A stretch of 64,000 bases of DNA, from assembly GCA_005408345.1 (NCBI GenBank), contig SEMN01000035.1:834501-898500 (forward strand), read 5' to 3'. This DNA comes from Macquaria australasica. Lineage: Eukaryota; Chordata; Actinopteri; Centrarchiformes; Percichthyidae. The notes beneath the pieces were generated by a model. It made no database searches and was not told where the DNA came from. It saw nothing but the letters and a program-made list of their open reading frames with translations. Each line of letters opens with the position of its first letter. The first letter of the stretch is position 1. Made by a program: the position numbers and the translations under genes. Below, piece by piece: positions 1-14,587 of this stretch.

Positions 1-47
1 TATCACACTCTCTCATGTATGTGACATAAAGCTGTTGTTGTTTGTAG

Positions 48-613
48 ATGATGGAAAGTTGTTCCAGGGCAGCGGGGTCGGGGACCCCTTTGGACCACGC
101 TGTTTCGAAGGGGACATTATGGGCTGTGGGATCATGTTTCCACGTGATTACAGCCTTGACGGTGGAGGTGAACATCTTTATATTGTTTCCAAAGCAATGT
201 GCCTCATCATGTACAATCAATAATTCTTTCTTTTCCTATGTCTGGGTTCTTTCAGATGACTTCGATGATTGGGACTTCGATGTGCTTCCCAAGCCCAGCG
301 AGGTTCAGAATGACTTGTATGCAAGCAATGAAGATGAGGAAGATGAGGGAGAAGATTTGGAGGGGAGGAAGGTCACGGTGAGATGCTGTCAGAATCTAGG
401 AATATAAAACCAGAAACTCTTAAACCTTCAGTGTAAATATTCCTAATATCTATTTGCTGTCCCCTTGTGTTTGAACAGGTGTTCTTCACCAGAAATGGAA
501 AGGTGGTGGGCCGGAGGGAGGTGGCCTTGCCTGTAGGAGGCTTGTACCCCACGATTGGCATGATGAGCACTGGGGAGAAGGTCAGAGTGGACCTGCACCC
601 CCTCAGTGGCTGA
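48..613 (+). CDS. spryd3: SPRY domain-containing protein 3, last three coding exons (5' part outside window)
   Basis: Three exons join in frame: 48-167 (enters with two bases of a codon), 256-377 and 479-613, with AG/GT borders at every junction inside the window. The translated segments read DDGKLFQGSGVGDPFGP, then an acidic stretch (DDFDDWDFDVLPKPSEV followed by a Glu/Asp run), then VFFTRNGKVVGRREVALPVG and a stop at 611-613. The pattern of a 'D-D-G..L..G', 'GD..GCG' and 'FFTRNG' block is that of a SPRY/B30.2 beta-sandwich, a protein-interaction fold. SPRYD3 is my choice because of the acidic insert and the neighbours (RARG and ZNF740 lie close to SPRYD3 on human chromosome 12). The molecular role of the family is poorly known. 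Upstream exons lie to the left of the window. Confidence 0.8.
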
Positions 614-700
614 GCAGAGTGGAGGAAATGAAAACCGAGAGGTGAAATCAGAGCAAGGATTGACGAATGATTGAGCTCTGGTACATTTTGGAGATCGGAC

Positions 701-706
701 AATAAA
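701..706 (+). terminator. Poly(A) signal of spryd3
   Basis: AATAAA lies 88 nt after the spryd3 stop codon, followed by GT-rich sequence. This implies a very short 3' UTR of roughly 110 nt. It is the first canonical signal after the stop. Confidence 0.6.
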
Positions 707-1830
707 TAATACCTTCACATCAACGGGCTCCAAGGTGTTACTTGAAAAGTCACTCCAGTGTAGCGAGTCACTGTGGCTCCCTCGTGCTGTAAGAGTGATT
801 CTGGCAGAATGTTTTTATTAAGAATGATCAAAATAATGCATGTTAATTAATATAACGTGTACCTCAAAGAAGTGCTTCACAATGAAATGGTTTAACAGAA
901 ATTGTTAAACCAGGGGTTTGTAAGGGTAAAACACTATTTTTGACAATTCCATCACACAAAGTGAAGTTAATAACATAACATCAAATGCCAAAAAAAGCGC
1001 ATCTTGCCAGAATAGTGAATGTAAAAATCCAATCAGAGCCCTGCTAACAAGTGGACCCTCTTATCGGCAATAATAAATGTCAGCAGATATGTAGGGCCCC
1101 TCTCACAGCCTGCAGCCATATACTGGGCTAATTACCGAAGGTCTGCTGTACTTCTTCCTATTGGTGGTGCGTTACTGACACTCAGTGGTGAGAGTGAGAA
1201 AAATAATGCTCAGAAGATCATCCAATAAAAAAAGTAGTGCACTGAATGAACGGTGAGTTTACTCTGTGAAGCAAAGTCAGTAAAAGTAGCTGCTTTATGG
1301 CTTTGGTTCTGTACGAGTGGGGGTGCTTGTTCTGACATGGAGTTATTATGGCATATTTTGTGGCAACCGTTCAAACTGCATGTATTTAAGAAATATGGGA
1401 TAATTAAATGTAATAACAATTTGTTGAAATGAAATACAAACCATCATTATGAGCTTGAATTGTTATATTGGAGGAAGCAGTTTTAAAAGCAAAAATTCCA
1501 AATCAAGGTTGTTGTTTTTTTTTACATCATGATACAACTGTTGCTCAGGTATGATTTTAACCTAATTGTAGATGATGTACTGTCATAATCACACCAAAAT
1601 ATTTGTTATAAACATTTGTGTTTAAAAGATGTGACAGTAAAACCAAAATCATGTCAGAGGAAGAACCCCAAACAGATTTAGACTAACAATTACTGAGGTG
1701 ACAATATGAGTCTGTTGATATATCGACATCAGCTGAAACTGCTGTGAATGTGTTTTTCCAGTATGGAGATATTTGGTGTCCAAGTACCTGATTACATGTT
1801 CTTTGAGCATGTATTTTAAAATTTGCCTTG

Positions 1831-1861
<31 letters not shown>
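1831..1861. repeat. (CA)n microsatellite
   Basis: Fifteen uninterrupted CA units in intergenic DNA; the open frames that cross it on both strands are artefacts of the repeat. Confidence 0.95.
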
Positions 1862-1863
<2 letters not shown>

Positions 1864-4324
1864 CAAGAAAAAGACTAATGTTAACAAAAGTAATGCCAAA
1901 GTCAGTGGAGCCTTCTGATAAACTGAACTTCCCAGAAGAAAAGACACATTTGAAGTCATGATATTGATTGTATTTTCTGTGGATCATGAGGTATTTTGGA
2001 TGAAATTGGGAGCAAATGTCTCAAAAAGGGAAACCTGTGAAGAGCAAACCCTGTTAAGACTAATTGAGGACTAAACATGGTATAGTAGTAAATTTGTTAT
2101 TAGTGTGACATTTGAATATTTTACTGAAGATCTGAATGTTGAAAATGAAGCCATACTGTAACTAATATTCACTGCTCAGGTATATTTGAAAATCAAAATT
2201 AAATACCTTGTCTTTTCTATGGTTATTTTTGTGATTTTTGCTGTACGTTGAAATCAACCATTGATTGCCACAAACCTGTAATGCATTTTTTTGAAAATGT
2301 TTTGTTTGGTCACAAACTCAGTTATTGTTTTCCTAATGACTATCTTTTTGAAAGACTGTTAAAGTAGAAGGCTTTGACTGTTTCCCCCCTGACTCGTTAC
2401 AATGGTAAAGTTGTGCTTGAATAGTAAAAGATTGTTTTCTTTTTGTGACACCAAATTTACACGCAACACCTACCTTTTACTAAAGGTACTGCTTCTGGTA
2501 TCAGTTCATACTACACTTACAACAGGTGTCAATTTAGAGCGTTTTAACTTTTACCTGCAATACTGTATGTTATTGTTTTCACTTTTTTTTATCTGCCATA
2601 AACAGATATAGAAACTTCATTGATGTTGTAAGTAGGCTTTACAACCAGAGTGCCTGTGTGAAAAGATCCACCTGGTAGTAGGATCCAGGTGTGGGTGTTG
2701 GAAATGTTCCACCTGGACTTTGGTTCATGCTGACTCTCAAGTTTGTGGAACAACATTCACACTGAAAAGCTCCTTCTACACCTCATCCCAAAGGTGTCAC
2801 ATGTCTGTAGACTCTGCAGGTCTCCCTGGTCTGGTGTTCATGTGATGCTCAACTGCTGCTAATTGTGTGCTGAGGAAACGCTCTGCACGTCAGCGTGTGA
2901 TCCTGTTCTGTAGACAGGGTGTACTCATGTCTGGTTTTTTCACTATCATCGTCTAGTTTTGGTGAATGATCATCTTAGTTCACACGAGCTAATAATGGTC
3001 TACTGCTGCTCTAGACCATCTGCCACACGCTTTGAATATTCAGCCCTACTTTATCTTTTGAGTAATTAATCATGAAGTTGAATCTCGTGTACATCCTGTC
3101 GCGTATGTTTTTGTTCCTTCTTGTCTTTTCACTTAAAGCAATCAGATAAACATGCCAAAAATAATAATTAAAGAAAAAGAATATTTATATTCACTGCACC
3201 AATGACTCTGCTTTCACTCTTTTCTTTTGTGTCAAGTTTAATATGAATAACATTTTGTGCTGTCTGCTGACTTTAAGTGCACGAGATCTTAGTTTTTTTT
3301 TTTAAAATGCTGACCTGATATTTCAATCCTTTTAATTATGTATGTATAAAGAGTATTCTCCCCACAGTTGTGTGTTGTAGTACTATGGTATAATTATGAA
3401 AAATCTTGCTTTGTTTTAAAGGTTAAATCCTTCATAATTTGATAAAGCAGGTTTTGTAGTTAATGTTTCAAAATAAGTGAGGATCTGAAGAAGCTGTTCA
3501 GAGAAGCTTAACATTTATGGCATTATTTGAGCTTATTGATGTTACAGAAGTCTTGGATGTCTTAAAACTATTAGAATATATGTTATTAAAGTACGTACAA
3601 CATTGGTACTCAACAGTAAGCGCTGCATAATATGAACAGAGCTTAAAATCGTGCTGCCTTCAGAAGAGAGCATGAATATTGGAAAATCAGAAAAATCAGT
3701 TTAACCAATTTGTCTAAAGGAGATAGTATATATCATCTAGTTACATAAGAGTGAGCTTTTTCTTTGGCTTAATTGTTATCATGGCTGTCTCTTCTCAAAT
3801 GGAAATTAATGTCCCTGCCAGCATGAATGACACTCGAACCAAGACATAAATTAAGAAAGATTATATTCTGACTACATCCTGCAAGTGAAGAAATTCAAGT
3901 TAATTTAAAATAATGGTCTCCTGTGAAAAAGTGCACTCATCAGGAAGCTGGTAGTTCTATTGGTACTGAATACTGGATTCATCTGGGAATTCAAGTAAAA
4001 GTCCAGGTGGACAGTGACGACTCCGTTTAGTCTACCTCAGTGTGCATGGTTTATAAAATTGTTGTTCCTTAGCAAAGATAGAAAACAAAGGCCCAATAAG
4101 TCAAATAGCTAGTGAGTCATGAAAAAGGCAGCGTCAGCTTTGTGCAAACTCTGGATTTAATCATTGATATATTTTAATTGTGTTAATACCATAATGCCCA
4201 ATGTGTCATTATACAAATTATTAAAAAATATTCTGCAGTGCAAACATATATTTCTGTGGCACATTTTCAAATACAAAGTGTTTTAATGTAGTTTTTAGAG
4301 CTTGATTTTATATTGACATCTATT

Positions 4325-4407
4325 TTATCTTGTACAGCGTCTTTGAGCACTTGTAAAAGCGCTTGATAAATAAAATGTATTATTATTATTATTATTATTA
4401 TTATTAC
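4325..4407 (+). repeat. 3' tail of a fish interspersed repeat ending in (ATT)n
   Basis: The segment 'CTTTGAGCAC..AAAAGCGC..ATAAATAAAATG' followed by about nine ATT units is the typical 3' end of short or truncated non-LTR elements in fish, where a fixed tail is followed by a microsatellite. The family was not named because no search could be run. Confidence 0.5.
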
Positions 4408-4541
4408 ATACCATATAAACTGAATCACATTTGAAAATGTTACACACAAATCCAGAAGGCCCACAGAGATGATACATATTGTGCTATCAGACTGAAAGGA
4501 CAGCCATCATGTAGAAACCTTGATTAATTATGTTTTCTCCT

Positions 4542-4547
4542 TTTATT
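4542..4547 (-). terminator. Candidate poly(A) signal of lima1
   Basis: TTTATT on the plus strand reads AATAAA on the minus strand, about 780 nt beyond the lima1 stop codon. A T-rich tract (plus-strand A run at 5124-5143) lies between, inside the presumed 3' UTR. The assignment is an inference; a nearer non-canonical signal could be used. Confidence 0.4.
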
Positions 4548-5326
4548 GTGGTAGATTTTGACCAGGACCAGATTGAAATAAATGCAATACCTTTCTGACA
4601 GCCATAGTGGAGAACCTCTGACACCCATCAGATAATGTATGAAGGCTCCGTCACACAGCTACACCTATGACTAAGCAATTTCCCTTTGCAATTTGCCCTT
4701 ACTGTATAGCTCTAGTTGTATTTTTACAAGACCAGAGAGCCCCCTGCAGGATGGTGTTAGCACACAGCACAAAGGCAGCTGGACATGTCAGAGCACTGAC
4801 ACTGACTTCATCCGTACCTGTGTGCACTTTTTGATATATGATATTTAGGTCTTTTCTGCATTCTAGGAAGGGCAAAAATACACATAATGACGCTGCAGAA
4901 GGGTACTGCCTGTCATTAAAAAGCACTCAAAGTGCCGCATAAAGTACAATGGTTTATGGACACACCACCTGCCAATAATACACCACTGATGTTGCATATA
5001 ATCACCAAGAGATAAGGTCCAGAGTTGCAATGATTCAATTTAACAAGAGGCCCACCTTCCAGCATGATCAGGAGTCATATAAAAGCTGCTTTAGATATTT
5101 TTACAGTATATCATTAAAATGTAAAAAAAAAAAAAAAAAAAAAGATCAGACATTTGTACTTTAACAATTAAAGGCAGTTATTACATGCACATACGCACAC
5201 CTATTACACATTTTTGCATCTCTCCTATAACACTAAAATCTGGCAAAGCTATATTTGTGATCTATAAACTGAGAAAAACAAACTTAATATGTTGGATGGA
5301 TGTAGCAATAAGACAGTAAGATGTGC

Positions 5327-8300
5327 CTATGACTCAGAGTCCTCCTCCTCCTCCTCATAGTAGCGGTTCCTCTTGATTATATCCTCTGCACTCAGCTCCT
5401 CGGCATCACTTCCTTCTTTGTCCTCCTCCCAGAAGCCCACATCCTGGAAGGCGCGGTTCTGCTTTCGCTGTAAAGGTGGAGACGGGGACTGCAAGATATC
5501 CGAGGAAATGCTTCTAAGAGAGCCCTCTTCTACCGCCATCTTGTCTGCGGCCGCCTTCCCTCTCGGGGCTTGTTCGCCTCTTTCTTCCCGTCGCTCAGGC
5601 GGAGTCTCCACCTTTGAGATGGTCTTACTTCTGCCTTCACTTGGTATTTGAGGCTGCTCTTTCTTTTCCTGCTGTTTCACCTGCTGAAGCTCTGGCTTGT
5701 TTTCCTTGGGTGGTTCTTCAGATGGGTTTTTTCCCTCGAAGGATGCTCTCCATTCCAGCAGGGATTTGAGAGGGCGACGAGGTTCCCTGGGTCCCAGACT
5801 GGTTGCCGGACTGGTTTTAGCGACTGTAAAAGGCCGACTGCGCTCCTTTAGAGAAGAGCTCCTCCTCAGGCTCTTCAGTTCAGCCCGATCTGAGCTCTGG
5901 AAGGATGATGGCACCTCTTCCTCTGGGGGCCACTTGGCTCTCCAGGGTCGTCCTGAAGCAGCTCCCTCCGTGACTGGACTAAGTGCTGCTGTCCCAGAGT
6001 GGCCCTCACCAGCCGAGGGAGGCCAGGCGATCCTCAGCCTGCGTTTCTCAGCCGACCTCTCTGTAGACTGGAGTTTCTCACCGGAGCTGGCATGTGTCTG
6101 CACACGGGTCTCCAGTAAGGCAGTCAGGTCTGTAACCTTAACCTGTGGGGATGTTTCCACAGTTGGGGTCGGCTGGTTGTGTGAGACACTCTCAGCTGGA
6201 CGCGTCACCGCTGCTGGTCCCTCTTGTTCTTTTGGCTTCACTTCTTCCTCACCTTCATCTTCATCAGCTCGAGGCTCCCAAAGCTCCTTGTGAGGCCGAT
6301 GGCCAAAGCCCTCATCATAGTTTCCTTTAGCTTTAAACAGCTGGTTGAAATGGGGCTTGCAGTAGACGTTACCATGCAGGGAGGCATAGCTCCCAAGACT
6401 AGAAATAGAGAGCAGCAAAAATAAGATTTTGCAAATTTGAGCAAAGTTTGTGGTTCTTGAACAGTCAGCCACAGAGGAGATTTAAAGTATAGTTACTGCT
6501 TACATCGAAAGACATGATGAAAAATAAAAGAAAATTCAGGAAATATGCGACAATGCAAGACTAACCTGAGCTTTGTGCTGCAGTGAACACAGCGGAAGCA
6601 ACTCTTGTGGTAGACATGCTGAAGAGCCACCAGTCTCTCCAGCGGGTACACTGTCTTTAGACAGGCGACGCACGTCTCCTTCACCGGTGGGCATAACTTC
6701 TAAACACACAATAATAATCACATATATCCATAATCAACGAGGGTTGAAATTGGATTTCTTTTGATGATTCATGCGTGTCTCCTGCTTGTTGCGATGACTG
6801 ACTCACCCTAGATGCTTTGGGTTGCTCGCTGCTCTCCCCTGAAACAGACAAAACACACAAAAAGTTAGTCTCTTCTGTTCGATTTCACATTTTTACATTA
6901 CAGGTAATACTGTATCAATAACATTAACGTGTCCTTGGAGTATCCACTAAGACTCACCATTGCACTCAGGTGCAGGAACGTGTTTCTGATTTACTGGTGC
7001 AGATGTTTTTGGAGCAGGCACCTCTGGGACCAGACCCTGGAGAACACACAAAGTGAAAGAAAAGAGAAGAACAAACACTCGTGTAAACTTGTTGTTACAT
7101 AATGAACTGTTGTGTATTTCTCTGTTTCTGGTGTGGGTAGGGAGGAAGAAATTAAAGAAAAAGGAAGACAGCAAGCAATGTATATACAGTAACGTTAGCG
7201 AGTAGATCTGCAGAGAAAGACTCATCAATCACCAGTACACAATGTTCTACTATATGTAAACTTTACTTTTGGCTTGTTAACAAATTTGATCAGAGCTCAG
7301 TCAACTTAAAACCTGGTTCATGAGAATTGACTTAATTCAGACAAGTTTTAAAAGTCTAAAGGTGTAAACAGTGTTATTTTTTAATGTGGCTGGGCAAACT
7401 CAATACTGGCAAAATCAATACTGTGATGATCATTGAGTTTGTGCGTGAATAAATCCCCCTTTATGATCACTTATCTATTAATTTACTTATTTGCAACAAT
7501 TATGGATAATTGGAGTTTCTTAATTCCAATTAATAATGGATAATTTAGAAAATGCACATTAATACAATAACTAGTCATCTAGAAATCAAAGTTTTGTAAC
7601 TGATATGTGAAAACAATCAATTAAAAATGGCCCTTTGTTTTAAACGGCAATTAAAATTGCTTTACTTATGACTATAGGCCTTTAAAAACATCTTTAGCAG
7701 AATTTGATTAAACATTCACAGAGATTTAAATTAAAATCTTTTAATCTCTATCTTTTTGAAGACTTTTTTTTGTAGTTTGTTTTTAATTCAGCTCCTATTG
7801 CATGAACTCACAGAGCGAGTGGTGCTTTGTTTAGAAACAGCAGCCTGGAACTTGGCCATCTTCTCCTTCAGGGATTTCGACTCCAACACTCTGTCAGACA
7901 CGCACAGACCTAAAGCAGAAGAGATAATCACACTCAAAGCTTTGACCGATGATCCAGTTGTGGCACAAACTGCTGTGTTCCCTGAAACAACACTGCCCAC
8001 CCGCATACATACATAGCACTTGAAATAAGGCTTGAAATAAGTGTGTGTTAAAATAAAGATTTGACACATAGTTTTGGCGTTAAAGGTTAGAGGTTAGCAG
8101 GTGACAATTCATTTTATTCTGAGTATTGTATCACCTCCACTGATACGTACAAAACCTCAGTTAATTATTGAAAGGGCTGTTTGTATTTGTGTGTGTTTGT
8201 CTTTACCGCCATGTTGGTCCATGTCCTCTGATGAAGTGCTGCGTAGCGTTGTCCTGCCACCCTGGAAGGAGAAAATTATTGGTGGAATTCAGAGGTCCAG

Positions 8301-10062
8301 TTTACAAAACTGGTGCTATAAACCTTATATCACTACTTCCACATTAATTATTACATTTGTTTATCTGAAACACTATCAATTCTACAAAGCTTTACTGCCT
8401 TCCTGTCTTTCAGCCAAACAAACATTAATATAAATCTTATATTCTCAGAAAACACTGACCCTTTGTTCTTGTTTTTTTGTGAACATGTTTTAGCCAAGAT
8501 TTATCCACAAGAAATGATAACTGAGAAAAATCTTTCAACATCAATATAAAGACCACCATACTGCTGCGAAGGCCAAAAGAAAATGTTTGATGTAATAAAG
8601 CTGACCTACATAAAAAATATAATACTACTTGTAGTATTTACTTCTATTAATTACTGTACAGAATAGATTTTTTTTACAGAAACAACATGTTGTAAAAGTG
8701 GTTCAGATTTTGTGTGATTTAACACTATAGCCTACTATTTTAGCCTCTTGTCAATTAGAGTAAAGGGGCGAGAGAGAATCTGAAATTCTAACGATTTCTG
8801 AGACAAAGACTCCTGGTATTCAGGTTAAAGTACAAGTTTTACAGCCTGTATGTGAGGCACTGCCTGTCCTGTTTCCCATGCCTGCATGACACATGGATAT
8901 CACAAGTCATCAGGACTGGTATAACAGCATCCCACACAGATCAGCACTGTGTTGAGGAACACGGCCAGGACCTGAGTCCTCAGTGTAAAACAGGTAGAGG
9001 ATATGAAGTAGTTGTGTTCTCATGAAAGAATAAAAATAAAGCTGAAACCCCAGATTTCCAAATTAACTTTAAAAATCTAGTTATTGTCCAGAATTATTCT
9101 TGACAGATGTGCAGCTTTAAAATAAAGCCTTCAGGGACACTATACCTAAAAACTGTTTCCATATTCTACCTTTACTGATCACATGAAGGCCTTTGACAAA
9201 GTGTCATAAGAAGGTATTTGCAAAAATACTTCCTCCTGCAGTCCAGAGAACCAAAACTATTCCATTGCACTTTACGAAAAGAATGAGCTTTGTGTGTGAG
9301 TGTGAGCGTGTGTGTGTCCACGTGTCACCAACACTAATGAGTGAACCAGACAGTTTCTCCCAGCAGTTCATGTACACACACACGAGTGGAAAACTGGCCA
9401 ATTAAGAAAGCCCATTTCTTCAGGCTGCTTCATTGGGACTGTGGAGTCCTGTCGTGCCACCATCTTCCTCAGCCACGCAAATCCAAACACCAACTGGATT
9501 ATAAACCCTCAATGCTTCAGCTACACGAGGGCATGGGCGCATTAATCTGCGGTACTTGTGCTCAGTGAAGAAGAAGATATTCAACCTTTCCAGCCAGTAC
9601 CGACAGAGTAGGTGTTACAATGCTCCGAGTCTAGCCTGTAAATGCTCACCGATAACTTTTACACTCCTTCTTTCCTCGTGGTGACGTAATGGTGTTAGTC
9701 ATACTGTTAAGTATTTTTAAAAGACTACAACTTCCAGAGCTGGAGAACCATGACACCATGGCAAAAGTGACAGAGCGCAAGTTAAGTAAAATGTAAGGCA
9801 CAAGATGGTTGTGCTCCTTTTCACTTGATTATGAATATATTCATTCATGCAGATTATGTGACGACTGAAAACCAAAACCTAAAACTGAAGCTCAGGACTG
9901 TTGGGAATCCAGAATACACACTGCGGCTAATGGAAAGCGAGATAAAGACAGTTGCTCCTCGGAGGTGATTCTCTGAAGAATGAAACAGCCTTGGGTCAGG
10001 AATGTTCCTGCATTCCTTGGCTATGAAAGGTGAAGAGCGGAGGTCTTGTTGTTTTGGGCTCA

Positions 10063-10123
<61 letters not shown>

Positions 10124-13100
10124 TCATAGAGAGTGAAAGAGAAGGACAGAAATGGGTGGGGGAGAAAATCCAGGTGGAACAAGAGTACTTGAGAAAATAC
10201 AGGGAACACAGAACACTTGGAAGAATACATTTGAAAAGAATGTAGTGTGACAGGATATGAAAATCTTAGACACGTAACTACTGAATCCTTAGCACTGAGT
10301 ATTTCTGCACAGACAGCAGGGTCAAAGAAAGGAGCTTGGCTTTAAACTAGATGGAAAACAGGTGTCTTCTTATCTCTCTTTTACATGTGTAAACGAATTA
10401 CATAGTCCCAGATTCACAATAGAAATAATACTGCTAACTACTGTGTTCTGTTTGGTTTAGTATCAGTCATTTTTGATTTGCTGTAAGGCTGGATATTTAG
10501 TAGACAAACCCTGTATAGCGCAGTGACAAGCCTCTTAAGCAGTTAAGAGTTCCTTCAAAGATGCAAATTAATTGTGGTCGCAAAAGCAGCTTCAGGCTAT
10601 GCAACGTAAAGTTAGCCACATGTGAAAAACATTCTATCCTTTTTCTCAGAAGGGTGTCTGAAAATAAAAGAACGTTTTGCAGGGCTGACCAACATCAGTA
10701 CAGTAAAATGGTCACCGTTAATGCCTAAGAAACGTGGCCAATAGAGGCACAGCTGTCAATAAAGAAGAGCCTCATTCATGAAGCATTCATGCAAACAAAT
10801 ATGATCTCAATTAATGTCGGATGTAAGCAACTTCTGTGCTAGTTATGTAGGTACTTAAATAATGTAATTATTAATGCATTGAGGGGATGTCAGAGCTTGT
10901 GTCTCAGATGAATTGTGTACAGTGAATCTGTCTATAACTACCTTGCCCATGGTGTCCTCTCCCCTCTCAAACTTCATCTTCAGGTTGTTCAGTGGCACTC
11001 TGGGTTTTTCATAAGAGGCACAGGGGCTGGTTGGAACTTGCTCTTCAAGCTTTTCAGGTCTTGCACTGTGTGTCAGCTCATCCCTGTCCATCGCTCTCTG
11101 TTCGTCACCTTTGGATGCCTCTGGAGCTGCTGAGGGCTTTAGACTGGCTGTTAATTGACCTCCCTGAGGAGTCAGCGGGCCGGGGCTCTTTAATGGAGGA
11201 CAGTGCTCAGTGATAGAAGCAGGCCGGGACAGAGCAGCAGGCCTGCAGCGAGAGCTGGACTGGCTAGGAGGTGGGACGGAAGAAGGCTTGTCCTGACCAA
11301 GGTTCCCTGCCTTCTCCCAGCGCTGCTTCAGAGCGCTCAGGTTGGCTGACCGCAGGGAGGGTGCCACTCTCTCAGAAGACTATGAGGAAGGGAGGAAGAG
11401 ATTAAAAGAAGTTAAATTGTGAGCATGCCAAACTTAAAGTGCAACAGTATCAAGGCTGTTCTTCTTACGCTGGTGTCATTCTGTGTACTGGCTGAATTAT
11501 AAAAGTATTTCCATTTGGCAACAAAGCATATACAGTACAGTACTAAACACACAGCTTAAACCCCAATTCAGCACGTTGGGATGAAGGAAATGCCGAAATC
11601 TGAACTTGGCTTCACTGACAGATGAGGTGAACAGCTGTTCAAAGTTGGTCCAGGAAATAGATGTTTTGCTGCGGCTGCCGAAGGCAACGATTGGCTCAAG
11701 ACGGACATGGCAGGGCTGAGCGTGCAGGCAGATCTTTTTTCAGCTGCATTCCTTTCTACATGACAACTTCACCTTTCCCAAAAAACACTGAGGAAAAAAA
11801 AAACACCACTCAGCCATTCATGTCAACAAAACATGTTGAGCAGCAAACAGCACAACAGAGCCACAGGAGGCTACTACTGCCGTGTGACCTCCAGGGACTT
11901 CCTTAATTATAAAAGAAGAACGACACGTTGGAGAAAGAGGATGTGGACATGTGAATAAATCACCCTCATATAAGTAAACTAATCAACTAATAAATCTTAA
12001 AAAAACAATGTGAGCTTTTGTAGGCAAGCTTCCCAGCTGAGATCAGGTCAGAAGAAACATTTAAAAACTATTATATTATGAAAAACACAATTCCTACTAC
12101 ATATTCATTTTTAACTTTAGAGATGACAAACAAAAACTGACAATTAATCCCCCAAAAACTATATTAGCTTATTAGTATATCGATAAATACGTTATATGAA
12201 CATGCAAACACAGAGACAAAAAGAAAGAAAGGAAAGAAGAAAGAAATAAGAACATAAGAATAAATGACTGAACAAAAGGGACAAAACCCCCCAAAGTGGA
12301 CAAAAACAATTACTGTCTTTGTGAGGCAAGTCCAGGGTGAGCGGGAAGAACTGGACAGTGACAAGATTGTTCCCGTTTTTTAAGCAAAAAGAAGAGAGAG
12401 AAAAAAGGAAACCTCTTTGAATGCGATGGAGTGGCCAAACAAGGTGTAAGCACAACCAGACAGCAAGGAAAGTGAAAGAGTCCTTTGGTTGGTCCTCCTC
12501 TACAGGTCAGTGTGCTGAGAGACAGTGAGAGGCAGAGCTCTCCCAGATGTTAGCAGCTAGACAAAATATGCTCGTAACAGCTAGTCCAACCCCTTTAACA
12601 CCAGGAAAGTGAATGGGGGAGAGAGAGAGAGAGAGAGTCAGAATACCCAGGAAACCAGAACAGGAAATGATACATTCAGGGAAAAGTTAACTCTTTGTTC
12701 ACTGTGTCGGCTTTGACACTTTTCCACTCACAAATGATTTCTGAAGATAATAGTACTAAAAAAATGTGTCTACGTAGCACTTATCTTCACAGAATGAACA
12801 AAATGTTTTTAGAGAAGGCAAAAAAAAAAAGACACAAAATATGGAATACAAGACAAGATGGGAGAAAAAAACGCCGGGACAGTAAAAGAACCATTCAAAA
12901 CATTCATCACGTGAAAGCAGGAATGAGTCGCAACAGAGTCTTATACAGAATTTTAAACACTACTCAGATCTCAGATACTCTGGGAGGTTGTTCCACACAA
13001 AAAAACAAGCTCAGTCAGTTCTGGACTTGAGTCCAGATCAGGGCACCTTCAGAAGTGACACACCACACAATATTAAGCAAAACCCTTTCCATTTATCTCG

Positions 13101-14031
13101 GGGGCCAAACATTTCTGAGCTTAAAAAGTGTTTGCTAAAAATGTTGCGTTAACTAGAAAACAGACTAAAATTGGGAGTCTCTTTGTTTAACACAATTAAA
13201 AATTCATGCAACTGCATCCTGTACAAGCTAGAAATGAAATTGACTTGATTGATGGATGTTTTAAGGCAGGCAAAGCCTAAAGGAGATGATACACAGTGTA
13301 AAAGTGTGAATGAGATGCCTTGATTTTTCTAACATATTCCAAACTAACCAAATTCTGGAAAAGACAGACCACTGTACCAAACCCATCTCATGGTTTTTGA
13401 TCACTGGTTTAATATGTGGCGATAGATTACTGCGTCTGCTCTGACTCACACCCTTGGAGCTGGATGACTGAGCACAGTTATTAGTTCCACTGTCCATGAA
13501 GTCAAACAAGTTCTGAGACCAGCTGCACCAGCTGATACCACAAGGGCCACTTCTTAGACCGTCAAGACTGTTTACAGAAGGTTGGAGGAGCATGCACCAT
13601 GAAAAATGATCTCTCCACTGTGATGACAGCTCACAAAACTCCTGTGGTGGTAACTGGCCCTAACCAATTTACTAGATAAAATGAAAATGGGAGTGAACGA
13701 TGCTTATCACAATTATTTTCCATTCATCAGTGAATATGTTGATGATATTTTGATCAGTAATTTACTCTAAAAATGACAATAAAATAATCACATATGCCCT
13801 TCGCAAGTTACCCGAGACCAAAGTGACCAAAGTGTCCAAAAACTCCACAATAATCAGATTTCAGTTACATCAAACGCAGACAATCTTCACAGTTGAGAAG
13901 CTGTGACCAAAAAATGTTTCATATATTATATTTTTAACACTTTTCTGTCATTTATGTATGTAATTTATCTAATGGACTAATTGTTTCATTGTTGTGTTAG
14001 ACAAGTCCCCCCTTCCTCCAACTGCCCCTCA

Positions 14032-14111
<80 letters not shown>

Positions 14112-14526
14112 GACAGATGGTCTTTCACGTTGCTCATTCAAACTTGCCTGAGACACATCAGGACACAAGTGTTATCCTCAAATATTTTAACTAGACCTCT
14201 GTATCCCTGCAGTAGTGACATCAGCTCATATCCACACAAACTATTGGCTCCTGAAAATGATTACAAACTATGATGAATCACACTCAAATGTAAATTGGTA
14301 TAAAGAATGAACCTGACAACCTGAACTTGTGGACAGAAATTAGCCTTCAGAGCATCTTTTTAAGTTCTGTTCTTTAAACGCTGCATGCGAGTAAGTAAAG
14401 CAAGAAAAGTTGCTTTCATATCACGTTTCTACGGTAGTAAAACAACAAAGCCTTCTTGTCATTGTCATTACCAACCAGATCATTAAACAAAGACGACAGA
14501 AGCTAACAAGCTTTTAAAGCAGCTGG

Positions 14527-14587
<61 letters not shown>

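Larger units (their letters stand above)
730..4530. other. Intergenic, AT-rich, no gene recognised
   Basis: Between the spryd3 poly(A) signal and the likely lima1 3' end I see no coding exon with family resemblance. Short open frames here are rich in low-complexity residues and lack splice or homology support. Contents are a (CA)n tract at 1831-1861, a repeat tail at 4325-4407 and otherwise AT-rich unique sequence. The stretch 2640-2930 is less AT-rich than its surroundings but shows no frame I recognise. Confidence 0.6.

Noticed and set aside
5373..6293. Several plus-strand frames of up to 198 codons
   Set aside because: They are antisense shadows of the 1.07-kb GC-rich last exon of lima1.
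13986..14194. Frames encoding His-Thr or Cys-Val repeats
   Set aside because: Translations of the (CA)n microsatellite.
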